Origin: Chachezhania antarctica | GTDB taxonomy: Bacteria; Pseudomonadota; Alphaproteobacteria; Rhodobacterales; Rhodobacteraceae | DNA: 64,000 nucleotides | Reading direction: 5' to 3' | Assembly (NCBI RefSeq): GCF_003646465.1 | Contig: NZ_QZEX01000002.1 | Coordinates: 1-64,000, forward strand | Shown here: in pieces, positions 27,583-35,901 of the stretch | Layout of the letters: every line of letters starts with the position of its first letter | Position numbering within the stretch: position 1 is the first letter of the stretch | Program-made: the position numbers and the translations under genes | Notes under the pieces: model-generated | Databases searched by the model: none | Told to the model about the DNA's origin: nothing | Seen by the model: only the letters and a program-made list of their open reading frames with translations

Positions 27583-28402
27583 CGGGCACCATTCTAGATT
27601 GAGTGTTCGGGATAAGGTCGATCAGGCTTTCCAGCAAGGGTTTCGGGCCGCAGCCACCCAAGGCCTGCAGTTTCTCGGTCGAAATGGCGGGGAACCGCCG
27701 CAGCGGGCCGCCCTGTCGAAAGGTCACGGTATATCCGGCGCGGCGCAGCACGCGGGCGATGTCGTCATGGGTCACGGTCACGCCGGTGGCGATGTTGTAG
27801 CAGCCCGGTTCGCCCTTGCGCGCCAGAAGCTCCATCGAGCGGACGACGTAATCCAGCGGCACGTAATCCTTGCCGGAGCCCGGGTCTTCCCCGATCTCCA
27901 CCGCACCGGTATCGGCCACGGTCTTCAGGACGGACCCAAGGAACGTCCCCTCCCGCATGTCGGGGCCATAGACGTTCGACAGGCGGACGGAGATCATCGT
28001 CGCACCGGTATGCGCGGCGCACAGCGCCTCGCCCAGCAGCTTCGACAGATCATAGGTGCTGTCAGGCGACGGGATGACCGACAGGGCCATGTCCTCGCGC
28101 CCCAGGCCATCGCCCCCGGTGCCATAGACACGGGTGCTGGAAAGGTAGACCAGGCTGTCGAACCGGATGTCGGGATTGCTCAGCAACCGCGCCAGAACCT
28201 GCACCTGCGCGTCGACGGTCTGATACGGCATGGTGCGGAAATTGCCGGTGATTCCGATGCAGTAGAACACGGCGCCCAGATCGCCTGACAGCGCGTCGAT
28301 CTCTCCCCGCGCGGGGCATGCCACGTCATAGCCCAGCCCGCGCAGGTATGGCGCCATGGCCTGGCCGATATAGCCGCTGCTGCCAAGGACGGTTGCCTTC
28401 AC
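27569..28402 (-). CDS. NAD-dependent epimerase/dehydratase (extended SDR)
   Basis: A 277-residue extended short-chain dehydrogenase. The cofactor loop ATVLGSSGYIGQAMAPYL is at the N-terminus, the catalytic Tyr/Lys pair is in TYDLSKLLGEALC with SSTRVYG upstream, and RLSNVYGPDM is typical of sugar-nucleotide enzymes. GTG 28402 overlaps the acyltransferase stop (GTGA), which fixes the start; the longer frame has no conserved sequence. After CDP-4-keto-6-deoxyglucose formation, epimerisation and C-methylation, it probably reduces the C4 ketone of the deoxysugar. Confidence 0.87.
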   Translation of the reverse strand: MKATVLGSSGYIGQAMAPYLRGLGYDVACPARGEIDALSGDLGAVFYCIGITGNFRTMPYQTVDAQVQVLARLLSNPDIRFDSLVYLSSTRVYGTGGDGLGREDMALSVIPSPDSTYDLSKLLGEALCAAHTGATMISVRLSNVYGPDMREGTFLGSVLKTVADTGAVEIGEDPGSGKDYVPLDYVVRSMELLARKGEPGCYNIATGVTVTHDDIARVLRRAGYTVTFRQGGPLRRFPAISTEKLQALGGCGPKPLLESLIDLIPNTQSRMVPDDTE

Positions 28403-28887
28403 TTGCGGACCCCGATCTTCTTCCCGGGGACACCGGAGACGATGGAAAAGGGCGGGATTTCTCCCTTGATCAGGCTCATCGCCGCGATGACGCTGCCGCG
28501 GCCCACCTTCGCGCCGTCCAGCAGTACAACGCCCGCGCCGATCCACACGTCATCTTCCACCACGATACCACCCTTCGACGGCCGGAACCCCTGTTCAAGG
28601 ATCGGCCGGTCCGGATCGGCGAATTCGTGGTTCACCGGGGCGAACGTGCAGTTCGCCGCGATCAATACGTTGTTGCCGATGGTGATGCCATTGCCGGTGT
28701 AGAACACGCAGCCCGAATTCACGTAGACCCTTTCGCCAAGTATCAGGTCCCCCGACCCACCGGCCGGCTTCACCTTGACGAAGCTGTCGATCATCGAGCC
28801 CGCCCCCACCTTGATCAGCGTCCCGCGGGTGCTGTCCTCGATGTCGGCAAGGGCCGAGACCTTGGCTGTCGGGTCGATCTCGATCAT
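28399..28887 (-). CDS. Left-handed beta-helix (hexapeptide) acyltransferase
   Basis: A 162-residue hexapeptide-repeat transferase: LIKVGAGSMIDSFVKV, LILGERVYVNSGCVFYTGNG, ITIGNNVLIAANCTFAP, then the catalytic-type His in PVNHEFAD and VVEDDVWIGAGVVLLDGAKV. The C-terminus VSGVPGKKIG matches the acetyltransferase family. It likely acetylates a sugar hydroxyl in the operon product. It overlaps the C-methyltransferase stop by one base and the epimerase start by four. Donor and acceptor are inferred. Confidence 0.87.
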   Translation of the reverse strand: MIEIDPTAKVSALADIEDSTRGTLIKVGAGSMIDSFVKVKPAGGSGDLILGERVYVNSGCVFYTGNGITIGNNVLIAANCTFAPVNHEFADPDRPILEQGFRPSKGGIVVEDDVWIGAGVVLLDGAKVGRGSVIAAMSLIKGEIPPFSIVSGVPGKKIGVRK

Positions 28888-30152
28888 CAGCCCGCCTTCT
28901 GAAGCTCAGCGCTGGAAAATTCCTGCACCTCGGGGATGAAGGTCACGAACTTCGCGCCCCAGGATTCGCAATCGGCCAGTTGCTTGGCGATCTCGGACTG
29001 GATGTTCCACGGCAGGATCAGAATCCGGTCGGGCTTGGCCTCGTAGAGCGCATTCGGCTTCAGGATCGGGATGCGCGAGCCGGGCATGAACTTGCCCTGC
29101 TTCAGCTCGGCCCGGTCGCAGACGAAATCGATCAGGTCGCGCTTCACGCCGCAGAAGTTCAGGAACGTGTTCCCCTTCGCCGCCGCACCATAGGCCGCAA
29201 CGCGCAGCCCCTTGCTCCGCGCGTCGATCAGGTAGGTCATCGCGGCGTCGCGGACCTTCGAGACCTTCTCCTGAAAGTCGGCATAGTACTCCCACGTCGC
29301 AATCCCGGCCGATGTCTCCTGTTCGATCATCGCCGTGACGGCGGGCGTCACGGCCCGCTGCCCGGTGTCCGACCGCTGCGCATGAACACGCAAGCTGCCG
29401 CCGTGGGTGGGAAGTTCTTCCACATCAAAGACTTGCAAGCCGTTCTTTTCGAAGATCCGCTGAACCGAGATCAGCGACAGGTAGGAATAATGCTCGTGGT
29501 AGATCGTGTCGAATTCGCATTTGTCGACAAGGTTCTGAAGATGCGGGAACTCGAAAGTCGAAACCCCGTTCTCCTTCAGCAGGATCGCGAAGCCGCCGGC
29601 GAAATCGTTGATGTCGGGGACGTGGGCCAGCACGTTGTTGGCCGCCGTCAGGTCTACCTGACGCCCCTCGCCCGCCAGTCTCGTGGCAAGCTCGCGACCG
29701 AAGAAATCTTCAACCACGTCGATGCCCTTGCCGCGCGCGATATTGGCGGTGCTGGTCGTGGGCTCGATCCCGTAGCAGCCGATGCCTTTATCCTGCACGT
29801 GCTTCAGCAGGTAGCCGTCGTTCGACGCGACCTCGGCCACCGTCGCATCCTTGCCCAGATCGTAGCGCGAAATCATCTCGTCCACGTAGACCCGCGCATG
29901 TTCCACCCACGAGGCGGAGGCCGACGACAGGTAGGCGTAATCTTCCGAAAAGAACTCCTCGCGCTTGGCGAAATCCTGCGTCTGGACCAGCCAGCAGGTT
30001 TCGCAGGTCAGGATCTTCAGCGGGTAGTAGGTTTCCGGCCCATCCAGCTGATCCGCCGTGAGGTAGGAATTCGACGGCGGCGCGGTGCCCAGATCGACGA
30101 AGGTGCGGGTCAGGGGCGATGCGCAATGGCGGCAGGTCGGCGTGTCGGTCAC
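28887..30152 (-). CDS. Sugar C-methyltransferase (zinc-binding, TylCIII-type)
   Basis: A 421-residue three-domain methyltransferase of the nucleotide-sugar C-methyltransferase family. The N-terminal zinc domain has CRHC and CETC pairs (about residues 7-53). The SAM domain has ATVAEVASNDGYLLKHVQD and TAANNVLAHVPDINDF, and the catalytic His/Tyr region is TIYHEHYSYLSL. The C-terminal domain has RVAAYGAAAKGNTFLNF and LPWNIQSEI. Such enzymes add a branch methyl, usually at C3 of a 4-keto-6-deoxy sugar. The start is GTG 30152, overlapping the epimerase stop (GTGA). Here the substrate is probably CDP-linked. Confidence 0.88.
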   Translation of the reverse strand: MTDTPTCRHCASPLTRTFVDLGTAPPSNSYLTADQLDGPETYYPLKILTCETCWLVQTQDFAKREEFFSEDYAYLSSASASWVEHARVYVDEMISRYDLGKDATVAEVASNDGYLLKHVQDKGIGCYGIEPTTSTANIARGKGIDVVEDFFGRELATRLAGEGRQVDLTAANNVLAHVPDINDFAGGFAILLKENGVSTFEFPHLQNLVDKCEFDTIYHEHYSYLSLISVQRIFEKNGLQVFDVEELPTHGGSLRVHAQRSDTGQRAVTPAVTAMIEQETSAGIATWEYYADFQEKVSKVRDAAMTYLIDARSKGLRVAAYGAAAKGNTFLNFCGVKRDLIDFVCDRAELKQGKFMPGSRIPILKPNALYEAKPDRILILPWNIQSEIAKQLADCESWGAKFVTFIPEVQEFSSAELQKAG

Positions 30153-30718
30153 GAAAAGGATATCCCCGGTGTTTGAGCTTCGGCCAAGGGCGGCAGGGAA
30201 CGGTCACGGTCGGACCGCATGGCAATCGGCAAGGGCCAGTCGATCCCCAAGGCGGGATCGGTGGCGTCGAGCCCGGCCTCGTGGTCGGGCGCGTAGAATT
30301 TCGAATGAAAGTAGAACATCTCGCAATCGGGCGTAAGCGTCTGGAACCCGTGGGCGAACCCTTCCGGGATCAGCAGGGCATTCGCGTTGTCAGGCGACAA
30401 TACCACACCATGGGCCTGCCCGAAGGTCGGTGATCCGTCGCGCAGATCCACCGCCACGTCGAAGACCTTGCCTGAAAGGCAGGTGACCAGCTTCACTTCG
30501 GCATGATCTCCCTTCTGGTAATGCATGCCGCGCACCGTGCCCTCTTCGCCCGTCAGCGTGCGGTTGGCCTGTGCGACCGGGCCGAGCCAGCCAAGGGCCG
30601 ACAGCTCATCGGCGCAAAACATCCGTTCAAGGTAGCCGCGCGCATCGCCCAGGCGCTTGCGGCGCAGCTCCTTCAGCCCGGCAAGGGGCGTGTCGATGAC
30701 GTCGAACCGTGCGCTCAT
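30149..30718 (-). CDS. dTDP-4-dehydrorhamnose 3,5-epimerase (RfbC) family protein
   Basis: A 189-residue cupin epimerase. RmlC-type signatures are LGDARGYLERMFCADEL, EEGTVRGMHYQKGDHAEVKL (the conserved catalytic His in HYQ), SGKVFDVAVDLR and IPEGFAHGFQTL. The family acts on dTDP sugars, but the gene overlaps CDP-glucose dehydratase (rfbG) and no dTDP-glucose genes are in the window, so a CDP-4-keto-6-deoxyglucose substrate is likely. ATG 30718 overlaps the rfbG stop by four bases. Whether it inverts C3, C5 or both is unknown. Confidence 0.88.
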   Translation of the reverse strand: MSARFDVIDTPLAGLKELRRKRLGDARGYLERMFCADELSALGWLGPVAQANRTLTGEEGTVRGMHYQKGDHAEVKLVTCLSGKVFDVAVDLRDGSPTFGQAHGVVLSPDNANALLIPEGFAHGFQTLTPDCEMFYFHSKFYAPDHEAGLDATDPALGIDWPLPIAMRSDRDRSLPPLAEAQTPGISFS

Positions 30719-31794
30719 GCCGCTATGGCCCAGCCCGCGGCGTGCAGATGGTTGTCGATCTGGGTGAACGAGAAGGCGGTCATGTCCTCTCCCATGTTCC
30801 ACGTGCGGTACCATTCGACGGTCTGCGCCACGGCATCGTCGCTGCCCCAGATGGGCTGCCAGCGCAGTTCCAGCCGCGCCTTGGTGCTGTCGAGCCTGAG
30901 GAGCCCGGCCTCGTGCGGGGCGTTCGTGACATCGGCCATCTCGATCGAGGCGCCCTGCCCCCAGATCTGCGCCGCGCGCTGCGCCATTGTGGCGACGCTT
31001 GCATCATCGCCCGCGTCGGGACCAAAGTTCCACGACGGGTCGATGGCATCGGAAAAGCCGGACGACATCAGGAATTCCGCCACCGTCAGGTAGCCGTTCA
31101 GCGGGTCCAGCACATGCTGCCACGGCCGGACGGCGTTGGGATTGCGGATCGGGACGGGGCGGCCTTCCACGAAGGACCGCATGCAATCGGGCACCAGACG
31201 GTTCTTCGCCCAGTCGCCGCCGCCGATCACATTGCCCGCGCGCACGGCGGCCACCCGGATATCGGTCCCGGCAAAGAAGTTCTTCCGCCAGCAGGCCGTG
31301 ACCAGTTCGGCGCCCGCCTTCGACGTGCTGTAGGGATCGCCCGTGCCCAGACGGTCGCGTTCCTGGAAGGGATAGATCTGTTCGGGGTTCTCGTAGACCT
31401 TGTCGGTCGTGACGCTGATCACGGCGCAGGGCTGCGTCAGGGCCCGTGCCGCTTCCAGCACCTTCAGCGTCCCCATCACGTTGGTATCGAAGGTGCCCAC
31501 CGGATCGTCGTAACTGTCGAGCACGAGCGCCTGCGCCGCCATGTGGATGATCACGTCCGGCTGGCAATCCACCACCGCCGCGCGGAGAAGCTCAAGATCG
31601 CGGATGTCGGCCACGATATGCCGGTCGATCCTGTCCTTCACACCGCAGGCGTTGAACATGCCTTCGGTTTCCGGCTCCAGCGCGTAGCCGGTGACCGTTG
31701 CGCCCAGACGTTCCAGCACCAGACACATCCACGCGCCCTTGAACCCGGTATGCCCGGTCATGAACACGCGCTTGCCTTGCCAGAATGAACTCAT
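30715..31794 (-). CDS. rfbG: CDP-glucose 4,6-dehydratase
   Basis: A 359-residue extended SDR that converts CDP-glucose to CDP-4-keto-6-deoxyglucose. The NAD loop is RVFMTGHTGFKGAWMCLVLE. The RfbG family is indicated by IIHMAAQALVLDSYDDPVGT, VTTDKVYEN and RLGTGDPYSTSKAGAELV (catalytic Tyr/Lys), with RAGNVIGGGDWAKNRLVPD and PWQHVLDPLNGYL. The length matches the family. It overlaps rfbF by four bases (ATGA). The gene pair commits the operon to CDP- rather than dTDP-activated sugar. Confidence 0.95.
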   Translation of the reverse strand: MSSFWQGKRVFMTGHTGFKGAWMCLVLERLGATVTGYALEPETEGMFNACGVKDRIDRHIVADIRDLELLRAAVVDCQPDVIIHMAAQALVLDSYDDPVGTFDTNVMGTLKVLEAARALTQPCAVISVTTDKVYENPEQIYPFQERDRLGTGDPYSTSKAGAELVTACWRKNFFAGTDIRVAAVRAGNVIGGGDWAKNRLVPDCMRSFVEGRPVPIRNPNAVRPWQHVLDPLNGYLTVAEFLMSSGFSDAIDPSWNFGPDAGDDASVATMAQRAAQIWGQGASIEMADVTNAPHEAGLLRLDSTKARLELRWQPIWGSDDAVAQTVEWYRTWNMGEDMTAFSFTQIDNHLHAAGWAIAA

Positions 31795-32564
31795 TTCCAG
31801 GTGATCCAGGGCGCTTCGCCCTTCTCGATCAAGCTGTCCAGATACATGCGGTCGCGCAACGTATCCATCGGGTGCCAGAAACCGTCGTGCTTGTAGGCGT
31901 TCAGCTGCCCGTCATCGGCGATGCCGGTCAGGGGCTTGCCCTCCCACGGTTCGCTGTCCGCATCGATATAGTCGATCACCTTGGGCGACAGCACGAAGAA
32001 GCCGCCGTTGATGTACCCGCCATCGCCGCGGGGCTTTTCCATGAAGCCCTGCACGTTCATGTCGCCATCGATCTTCAGCGCGCCGTAGCGGCCCGGAGGC
32101 GACACGGCCAGCACCGTCGCCAGCTTGTCGTGGGACTTGTGGTATTCGATCTCGGCCCGGATATCGACGTCGGACACACCGTCGCCATAGGTCATGCAGA
32201 AATCTTCGTCGCCCAGGTAGTCGCGGACTCGCTTCAGCCGCCCGCCGGTCTGGGTCTCAAGGCCCGTCTCGACCAGCGTCACCTTCCACGGCTCGGCGAA
32301 CTGGTCGTGGACCTCCGTCTCGCCCGTCTGCATGTCGATGGTGACGTTGGCCTTGTGGAGCACGTAGTTCTTGAAGAACTCCTTGATCACGTAGCCCTTG
32401 TAGCCAAGGCAGATCACGAAATCATTCAACCCGTTGGCGGAATACATCTTCATGATGTGCCAGATGATCGGCATGCCGCCGATCTCGACCATGGGCTTGG
32501 GGCGAAGCTGGGTTTCTTCGCTGATCCGGGTACCCAAACCACCGGCCAGAATGACCACTTTCAT
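31791..32564 (-). CDS. rfbF: Glucose-1-phosphate cytidylyltransferase
   Basis: A 257-residue nucleotidyltransferase making CDP-glucose from CTP and glucose-1-phosphate. The signature is VVILAGGLGTRISEETQLRP followed by KPMVEIGGMPI. RfbF-type features are FVICLGYKGYVIKEFFKNY, CMTYGDGVSDVDI, INGGFFVLSPKVIDYI and FWHPMDTLRDR. I chose ATG 32564 with GGAG seven bases upstream rather than the TTG at 32591. It is the first gene of the 12-gene glycan operon, so the promoter lies in the AT-richer gap upstream. Confidence 0.96.
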   Translation of the reverse strand: MKVVILAGGLGTRISEETQLRPKPMVEIGGMPIIWHIMKMYSANGLNDFVICLGYKGYVIKEFFKNYVLHKANVTIDMQTGETEVHDQFAEPWKVTLVETGLETQTGGRLKRVRDYLGDEDFCMTYGDGVSDVDIRAEIEYHKSHDKLATVLAVSPPGRYGALKIDGDMNVQGFMEKPRGDGGYINGGFFVLSPKVIDYIDADSEPWEGKPLTGIADDGQLNAYKHDGFWHPMDTLRDRMYLDSLIEKGEAPWITWK

Positions 32565-32975
32565 GACGTAACTCCAATTTTCAGAAACCAATTGACCTAA
32601 AAAAAACGGTTAACACTACCATTTGTTCGGAGTACGGCAGTAAAGAAACTTCGCCATCCCGATGCCCGCTCGATACCCGGATGAAGCGGCCCCGTTACCA
32701 GTGAGTGAGACGCTAGACACGCCCCAAACTGGCGTCAAGGACCGTCATGTCACGGGCCGGACGGCATGGCGCAAACGGACAACTACCCTTTGGGAAAGCC
32801 ATTCCCCTATGGCGAAAACGCACGGAAAATCCGGCCTTTGCCCCAGGACCCTCGCCGTCGCAAGCGCACCGCGCCGCCCGGCAAAGCCGGGAATGGAACA
32901 ACAGCGAAACGACAACCGTTTAATCGATGCGGTGAGTCAGGCTAAAGTTAAATGCGGAGAATGCGGCTAAGCCAT
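32565..32975. other. 411-bp intergenic region upstream of the glycan operon
   Basis: No convincing gene is present; the one open frame of about 100 codons has no recognisable sequence and no ribosome-binding site. The part nearest rfbF (32565-32640) is clearly AT-richer than its surroundings and holds an 8-A run on the + strand, as expected for the operon promoter and leader. I could not define -35/-10 boxes with confidence. The tRNA-Leu gene begins at the far end on the same strand. Confidence 0.5.
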
Positions 32976-33061
32976 TGGTACCCAAGGCCGGACTCGAACC
33001 GGCACGCCCGTTAGGGCGGGGGATTTTGAATCCCCTGCGTCTACCATTCCGCCACTTGGGC
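32976..33061 (-). tRNA. tRNA-Leu (anticodon CAA)
   Basis: The minus strand folds as a long-variable-arm tRNA. The acceptor arm is GCCCAAG with CTTGGGT plus an encoded CCA end, the D arm contains AATGGTAGACGC, and the anticodon stem GGGGA/TCCCC encloses TTCAAAA, giving anticodon CAA. The variable arm is CGCCCTAACGGGCGT and the T arm is CCGGTTCGAGTCCGG. The length of 86 nt including CCA fits tRNA-Leu. It reads TTG codons. Confidence 0.95.
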
Positions 33062-33218
33062 ACGTCCCGCATCCCTACAGCCACCACTTTGCGCAGTCCA
33101 GACGGATTTTGCCGGCTGGACCATTGCGCCGCGTTGACCGCGCGCGCGGTGCGTGGTTTGTCGCGAACGGGCCCGCCCTCGCGGGATCGCGACCGACCAT
33201 CAGGGCCAGGAACGACCC

Positions 33219-33797
33219 ATGCTGAAACGCCTTTACGACGGAACCATGCGGCTGGCGGACTCGCCGCATGCGCTGTGGTTTCTTGCGCTTGTCTCCTTCG
33301 TCGAAAGCTCGTTCTTTCCGATCCCGCCCGATATCCTGATGATCCCGATGATCCTGGCCCGCCCCTCGCGCGCGTGGCTGATCGCAACGGTCGCGCTGGT
33401 CGCGTCCGTACTGGGCGGGCTTCTGGGCTACGCCATCGGTGCCTTCGCCTTCGAAAGCATCGGCAAACCGATCCTGGAATCGATGGGCAAGGCGGATTCG
33501 ATGGCCGAGTTCAGCACGCGTTTCAACGATTTCGGCTTCTGGGCCGTGCTTGTGGCCGGGATCACGCCGTTCCCCTACAAGGTCATCACGATCATGTCGG
33601 GCTGGACGGCGATGCCGCTGTTCACCTTCGTCGCCACATCGATCCTGGCGCGCGCGCTGCGCTTCTACATCGTGGCGGGGCTCTTGTGGTACTTTGGCGA
33701 GCCGATCCGGGATTTCATCGAAAAGCGCCTTGGCCTCGTCTTCACCGTGTTCGTCGTCGTGCTGATCGGCGGCTTTGTCGTGGTGCGCTACCTGTGA
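33219..33797 (+). CDS. YqaA/DedA-type membrane protein (VTT domain)
   Basis: A 192-residue inner-membrane protein of the YqaA branch of the DedA/VTT superfamily. It shows FVESSFFPIPPDILMIPMIL (the characteristic E-x-FFPIPPD motif near the N-terminus), a Gly-rich helix (ASVLGGLLGYAIGAFAF), WAVLVAGITPFPYKVITIMSGW and a C-terminal span. The superfamily includes lipid scramblases or flippases. It overlaps dsbB by four bases (GTGA), so the two are cotranscribed. The start ATG 33219 lacks a strong ribosome-binding site but fits the conserved sequence. Confidence 0.88.
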   Translation: MLKRLYDGTMRLADSPHALWFLALVSFVESSFFPIPPDILMIPMILARPSRAWLIATVALVASVLGGLLGYAIGAFAFESIGKPILESMGKADSMAEFSTRFNDFGFWAVLVAGITPFPYKVITIMSGWTAMPLFTFVATSILARALRFYIVAGLLWYFGEPIRDFIEKRLGLVFTVFVVVLIGGFVVVRYL

Positions 33798-34258
33798 CCC
33801 GCGGCCGCCTGATACTGCTGGCCATGGCCGGATCTGCCGCGCTGCTGCTGGGGGCGCTGGGGTTCCAGCATCTGGGCGGTCTGGCGCCCTGCAAGCTGTG
33901 CATCTGGCAGCGCTGGCCGCATGTGGCCGCGATCATTGTGGGCCTCGTGGCGCTGATCGTCCCGGCCCGTCTTCTCTGCCTGCTGGGCGCCACCTGCACG
34001 TCCCTGTCCGCCGCCTTCGGCCTCTATCACACCGGGGTGGAACGCGGCTGGTGGGAAGGCCCCACGACCTGCACGTCGGGCCCCGTCGGCAGCCTGAGCG
34101 GCGAGGACCTGATGGCGCAGATCATGTCGGCGCCCCTGACACAGTGCGATGTCGTGGCCTGGCAGATGCTGGGCCTGTCGATGGCGTCGTGGAACGCTGT
34201 GCTCAGCCTCGCGCTCGCCGCGATCTGGATCGCCGCCTTTCGCCGCGATCAGGCCTGA
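33794..34258 (+). CDS. dsbB: DsbB-family disulfide bond formation protein
   Basis: A 154-residue four-span membrane protein that reoxidises DsbA-type proteins with quinone. The first redox pair is in GGLAPCKLCIWQRWPH (CxxC after the first span). The second periplasmic loop has cysteines at TTCTSG and LTQCDVVAW. GTG 33794 overlaps the yqaA stop, which fixes the start. The 3' end overlaps the HNH gene tail to tail by 10 bp. Confidence 0.92.
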   Translation: MTRGRLILLAMAGSAALLLGALGFQHLGGLAPCKLCIWQRWPHVAAIIVGLVALIVPARLLCLLGATCTSLSAAFGLYHTGVERGWWEGPTTCTSGPVGSLSGEDLMAQIMSAPLTQCDVVAWQMLGLSMASWNAVLSLALAAIWIAAFRRDQA

Positions 34259-34833
34259 AGCTCGGCATCCCAGTACAGGAAATCCATCCAGCTGTCGTGC
34301 AGGTAGTTGGGCGGGAACCGCCGGCCCATGTTCCGCAATTCCTCGGCGCCCGGCTGGCGCGGGGGCTTGCGCAGGGACATCCCCGTCCGGTGCAGCGATT
34401 TCGAGCCCTTCTTCAGGTTGCAGCTTGAACAGGCCGCCACGACATTCTGCCAGCTTGTCACGCCGCCGGCAGACCGGGGCACGACATGATCGAAGGTCAG
34501 ATCGCCCTTCGCGCCGCAATACTGGCAGCGGAATTCGTCCCTCAGGAATAAATTAAAGCGCGTGAAGGCCACGCGCTTTTGAGGTTTCACATAATCTTTC
34601 AGCACCACCACCGACGGTATTCGGATCACGGTGCTGGGGCTGCGCACGACCTCGTCATACTCGGCCACGATATCCACACGGTCGAGGAACGCGGCCTTGA
34701 TCGCATCCTGCCAGGGCCAGAGCGACAGCGGATAATACGACAACGGACGGTAATCGGCATTCAGCACCAGCGCCGGGTGCTGCTTCAGCGCCGCGGGTTC
34801 GCGTACAAACTCCGTCCTGAATTCACCGTTCAT
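34249..34833 (-). CDS. HNH endonuclease domain protein
   Basis: A 194-residue protein with a C-terminal HNH domain: [39 protein letters not shown] (two CxxC zinc pairs with the HNH core Asp-His and Asn). The N-terminal part [20 protein letters not shown] and [15 protein letters not shown] is typical of a widely conserved alphaproteobacterial HNH family, probably a housekeeping protein of unknown role rather than a mobile endonuclease. I chose ATG 34833 (GAAGAG upstream) over the GTG at 34839. The stop overlaps the dsbB 3' end. Confidence 0.88.
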   Translation of the reverse strand: MNGEFRTEFVREPAALKQHPALVLNADYRPLSYYPLSLWPWQDAIKAAFLDRVDIVAEYDEVVRSPSTVIRIPSVVVLKDYVKPQKRVAFTRFNLFLRDEFRCQYCGAKGDLTFDHVVPRSAGGVTSWQNVVAACSSCNLKKGSKSLHRTGMSLRKPPRQPGAEELRNMGRRFPPNYLHDSWMDFLYWDAELQA

Positions 34834-35168
34834 CGTCACTCTTCGCCCCCTACGCGTCCCACTCCAGCGACCGTAGCCGGGAAAAGCAAGCCCGGACTGC
34901 GACCAATAGGCGCCGGATGGGGGCGATGCCGCCCGATGCCGGCGTGTTCCTGCCTGCCGGGCACGATCCCGGCCGCTCGGGCCTTTGCCAGGGGCCCCCG
35001 GACCACGCTATTGGTGGCCCCTCTGCGTGTCACTATATATCGCGTTCCAAATGCGGCAAGTGCCAAGTTGCCACTAGATGTGCTTGTCTGATACGTCGAT
35101 TCCGTGACAGGTGCATGACATTTGTCCACACCCTGCCCCGCACCGCAGCAAGACGGACCGACCCTGCC
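34834..35168. other. 335-bp divergent region between HNH gene and rluE
   Basis: No gene is visible. It must carry the promoters of both flanking divergent genes. The best candidate is TTGCCG-N16-TATAGT on the minus strand (35059-35032), pointing to the HNH gene. The rest is unremarkable GC-rich sequence. Confidence 0.5.
35032..35059 (-). promoter_or_regulatory. Candidate promoter of the HNH endonuclease gene
   Basis: Reading the minus strand, TTGCCG (-35, 4/6 match) is followed by a 16-bp spacer and TATAGT (-10, 5/6 match). The TATATA stretch is unusual in this GC-rich DNA. The leader to the ATG would be about 190 bases, which is long, so this is tentative. Confidence 0.3.
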
Positions 35169-35729
35169 ATGACCCGCCTGATCCGCCTCAACAAACCGTT
35201 CGGCGTGCTGTCGCAGTTCACCGACCGTGGCACCGAAGGGTCTCCGCGCCCGACCCTGTCGGATTACGTCCCGGTCCCCGGCGTCTACCCTGCCGGCCGG
35301 CTCGACCGCGACAGCGAAGGCCTGCTACTCCTCACCGACAACGGCCGCCTGCAGGCCCGCATCGCCCAGCCCGGCCGCAAGATGCCCAAGACCTATCTCG
35401 CGCAGGTCGAAGGCACGCCCACCCCCGAAGCCATCGCCCAATTACAATCCGGCGTCACCCTGAAGGACGGCCCGGCCCGCGCGACCAGCGCCCGCGCCAT
35501 CCCCGAGCCCGACTGGCTCTGGCCCCGCGACCCTCCGATCCGCGTCCGCAAGTCGATCCCCGACACGTGGGTCGAAATCACCCTGACCGAAGGCCGCAAC
35601 CGCCAGGTCCGCCGCATGACGGCCGCCATCGGCCACCCCACGCTCCGCCTGATCCGCACACAGATCGGCCCGTGGACCCTCACCGATCTTGCCCAAGGCC
35701 AATGGGACGATCTCGACCCCAAGCTCTAG
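35169..35729 (+). CDS. rluE: 23S rRNA pseudouridine synthase, RluE family
   Basis: A 186-residue RsuA-type pseudouridine synthase without an S4 domain, as in RluE, which modifies U2457 of 23S rRNA in E. coli. The catalytic motif is [20 protein letters not shown] (the conserved Asp after GRL). Other motifs are [13 protein letters not shown] at the N-terminus, KTYLAQVEG and [21 protein letters not shown] chose ATG 35169 because the [10 protein letters not shown] sequence starts right after it. The gene stands alone and is followed by a GC-rich repeat (35754-35815). Confidence 0.92.
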   Translation: MTRLIRLNKPFGVLSQFTDRGTEGSPRPTLSDYVPVPGVYPAGRLDRDSEGLLLLTDNGRLQARIAQPGRKMPKTYLAQVEGTPTPEAIAQLQSGVTLKDGPARATSARAIPEPDWLWPRDPPIRVRKSIPDTWVEITLTEGRNRQVRRMTAAIGHPTLRLIRTQIGPWTLTDLAQGQWDDLDPKL

Positions 35730-35753
35730 GCCCCAGACTTCTTTGATCCCAGT

Positions 35754-35815
35754 CTTCTTTGGTCCCAAATACCTCGGGGGAGTCGCGCCAAAGGCGCGGC
35801 GGGGGCAGCGCCCCC
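35754..35815 (+). repeat. Roseobacter-type intergenic repeat, copy A
   Basis: The sequence runs CTTCTTTGGTCCCAAATACC, TCGGGGGAGTCG, then two hairpins: GCGCC-AAA-GGCGC and a GGGGGC/GCCCCC pair. Two related copies lie in opposite orientation at 61556-61620 and 61672-61733. It follows rluE and could end its transcript, but no T-run follows. Confidence 0.75.
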
Positions 35816-35873
35816 AACAGCGATCCGGCGCAAACGACGGCGCAATCCGCACCCAACGCCGCGGCCGCCGTAG

Positions 35874-35894
35874 GGTGCGTGCTCTGCACGCACC
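35874..35894. repeat. REP-like palindrome GGTGCGTGC-TCT-GCACGCACC, copy 1
   Basis: A perfect 9-bp inverted repeat with a 3-nt loop, preceded by TA G. It lies between rluE and the convergent esterase gene. The same element recurs at 38538, 38575 and, degraded, at 38869. Confidence 0.8.
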
Positions 35895-35901
35895 GCCGCC
35901 C

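Noticed and set aside
32662-32970. Open frame of about 100 codons between rfbF and tRNA-Leu
   Set aside because: No ribosome-binding site, no recognisable domain and odd composition; the region is better explained as promoter and leader of the glycan operon.
32975-33793. Long upstream extension of the dsbB frame across the tRNA and yqaA
   Set aside because: It runs through a tRNA on the other strand and another gene; the GTG overlapping the yqaA stop is the natural start.
34249-34833. HNH protein as a homing endonuclease or restriction enzyme
   Set aside because: No methyltransferase, intron or mobile signature is near it, and its N-terminal region matches a broadly conserved chromosomal family.
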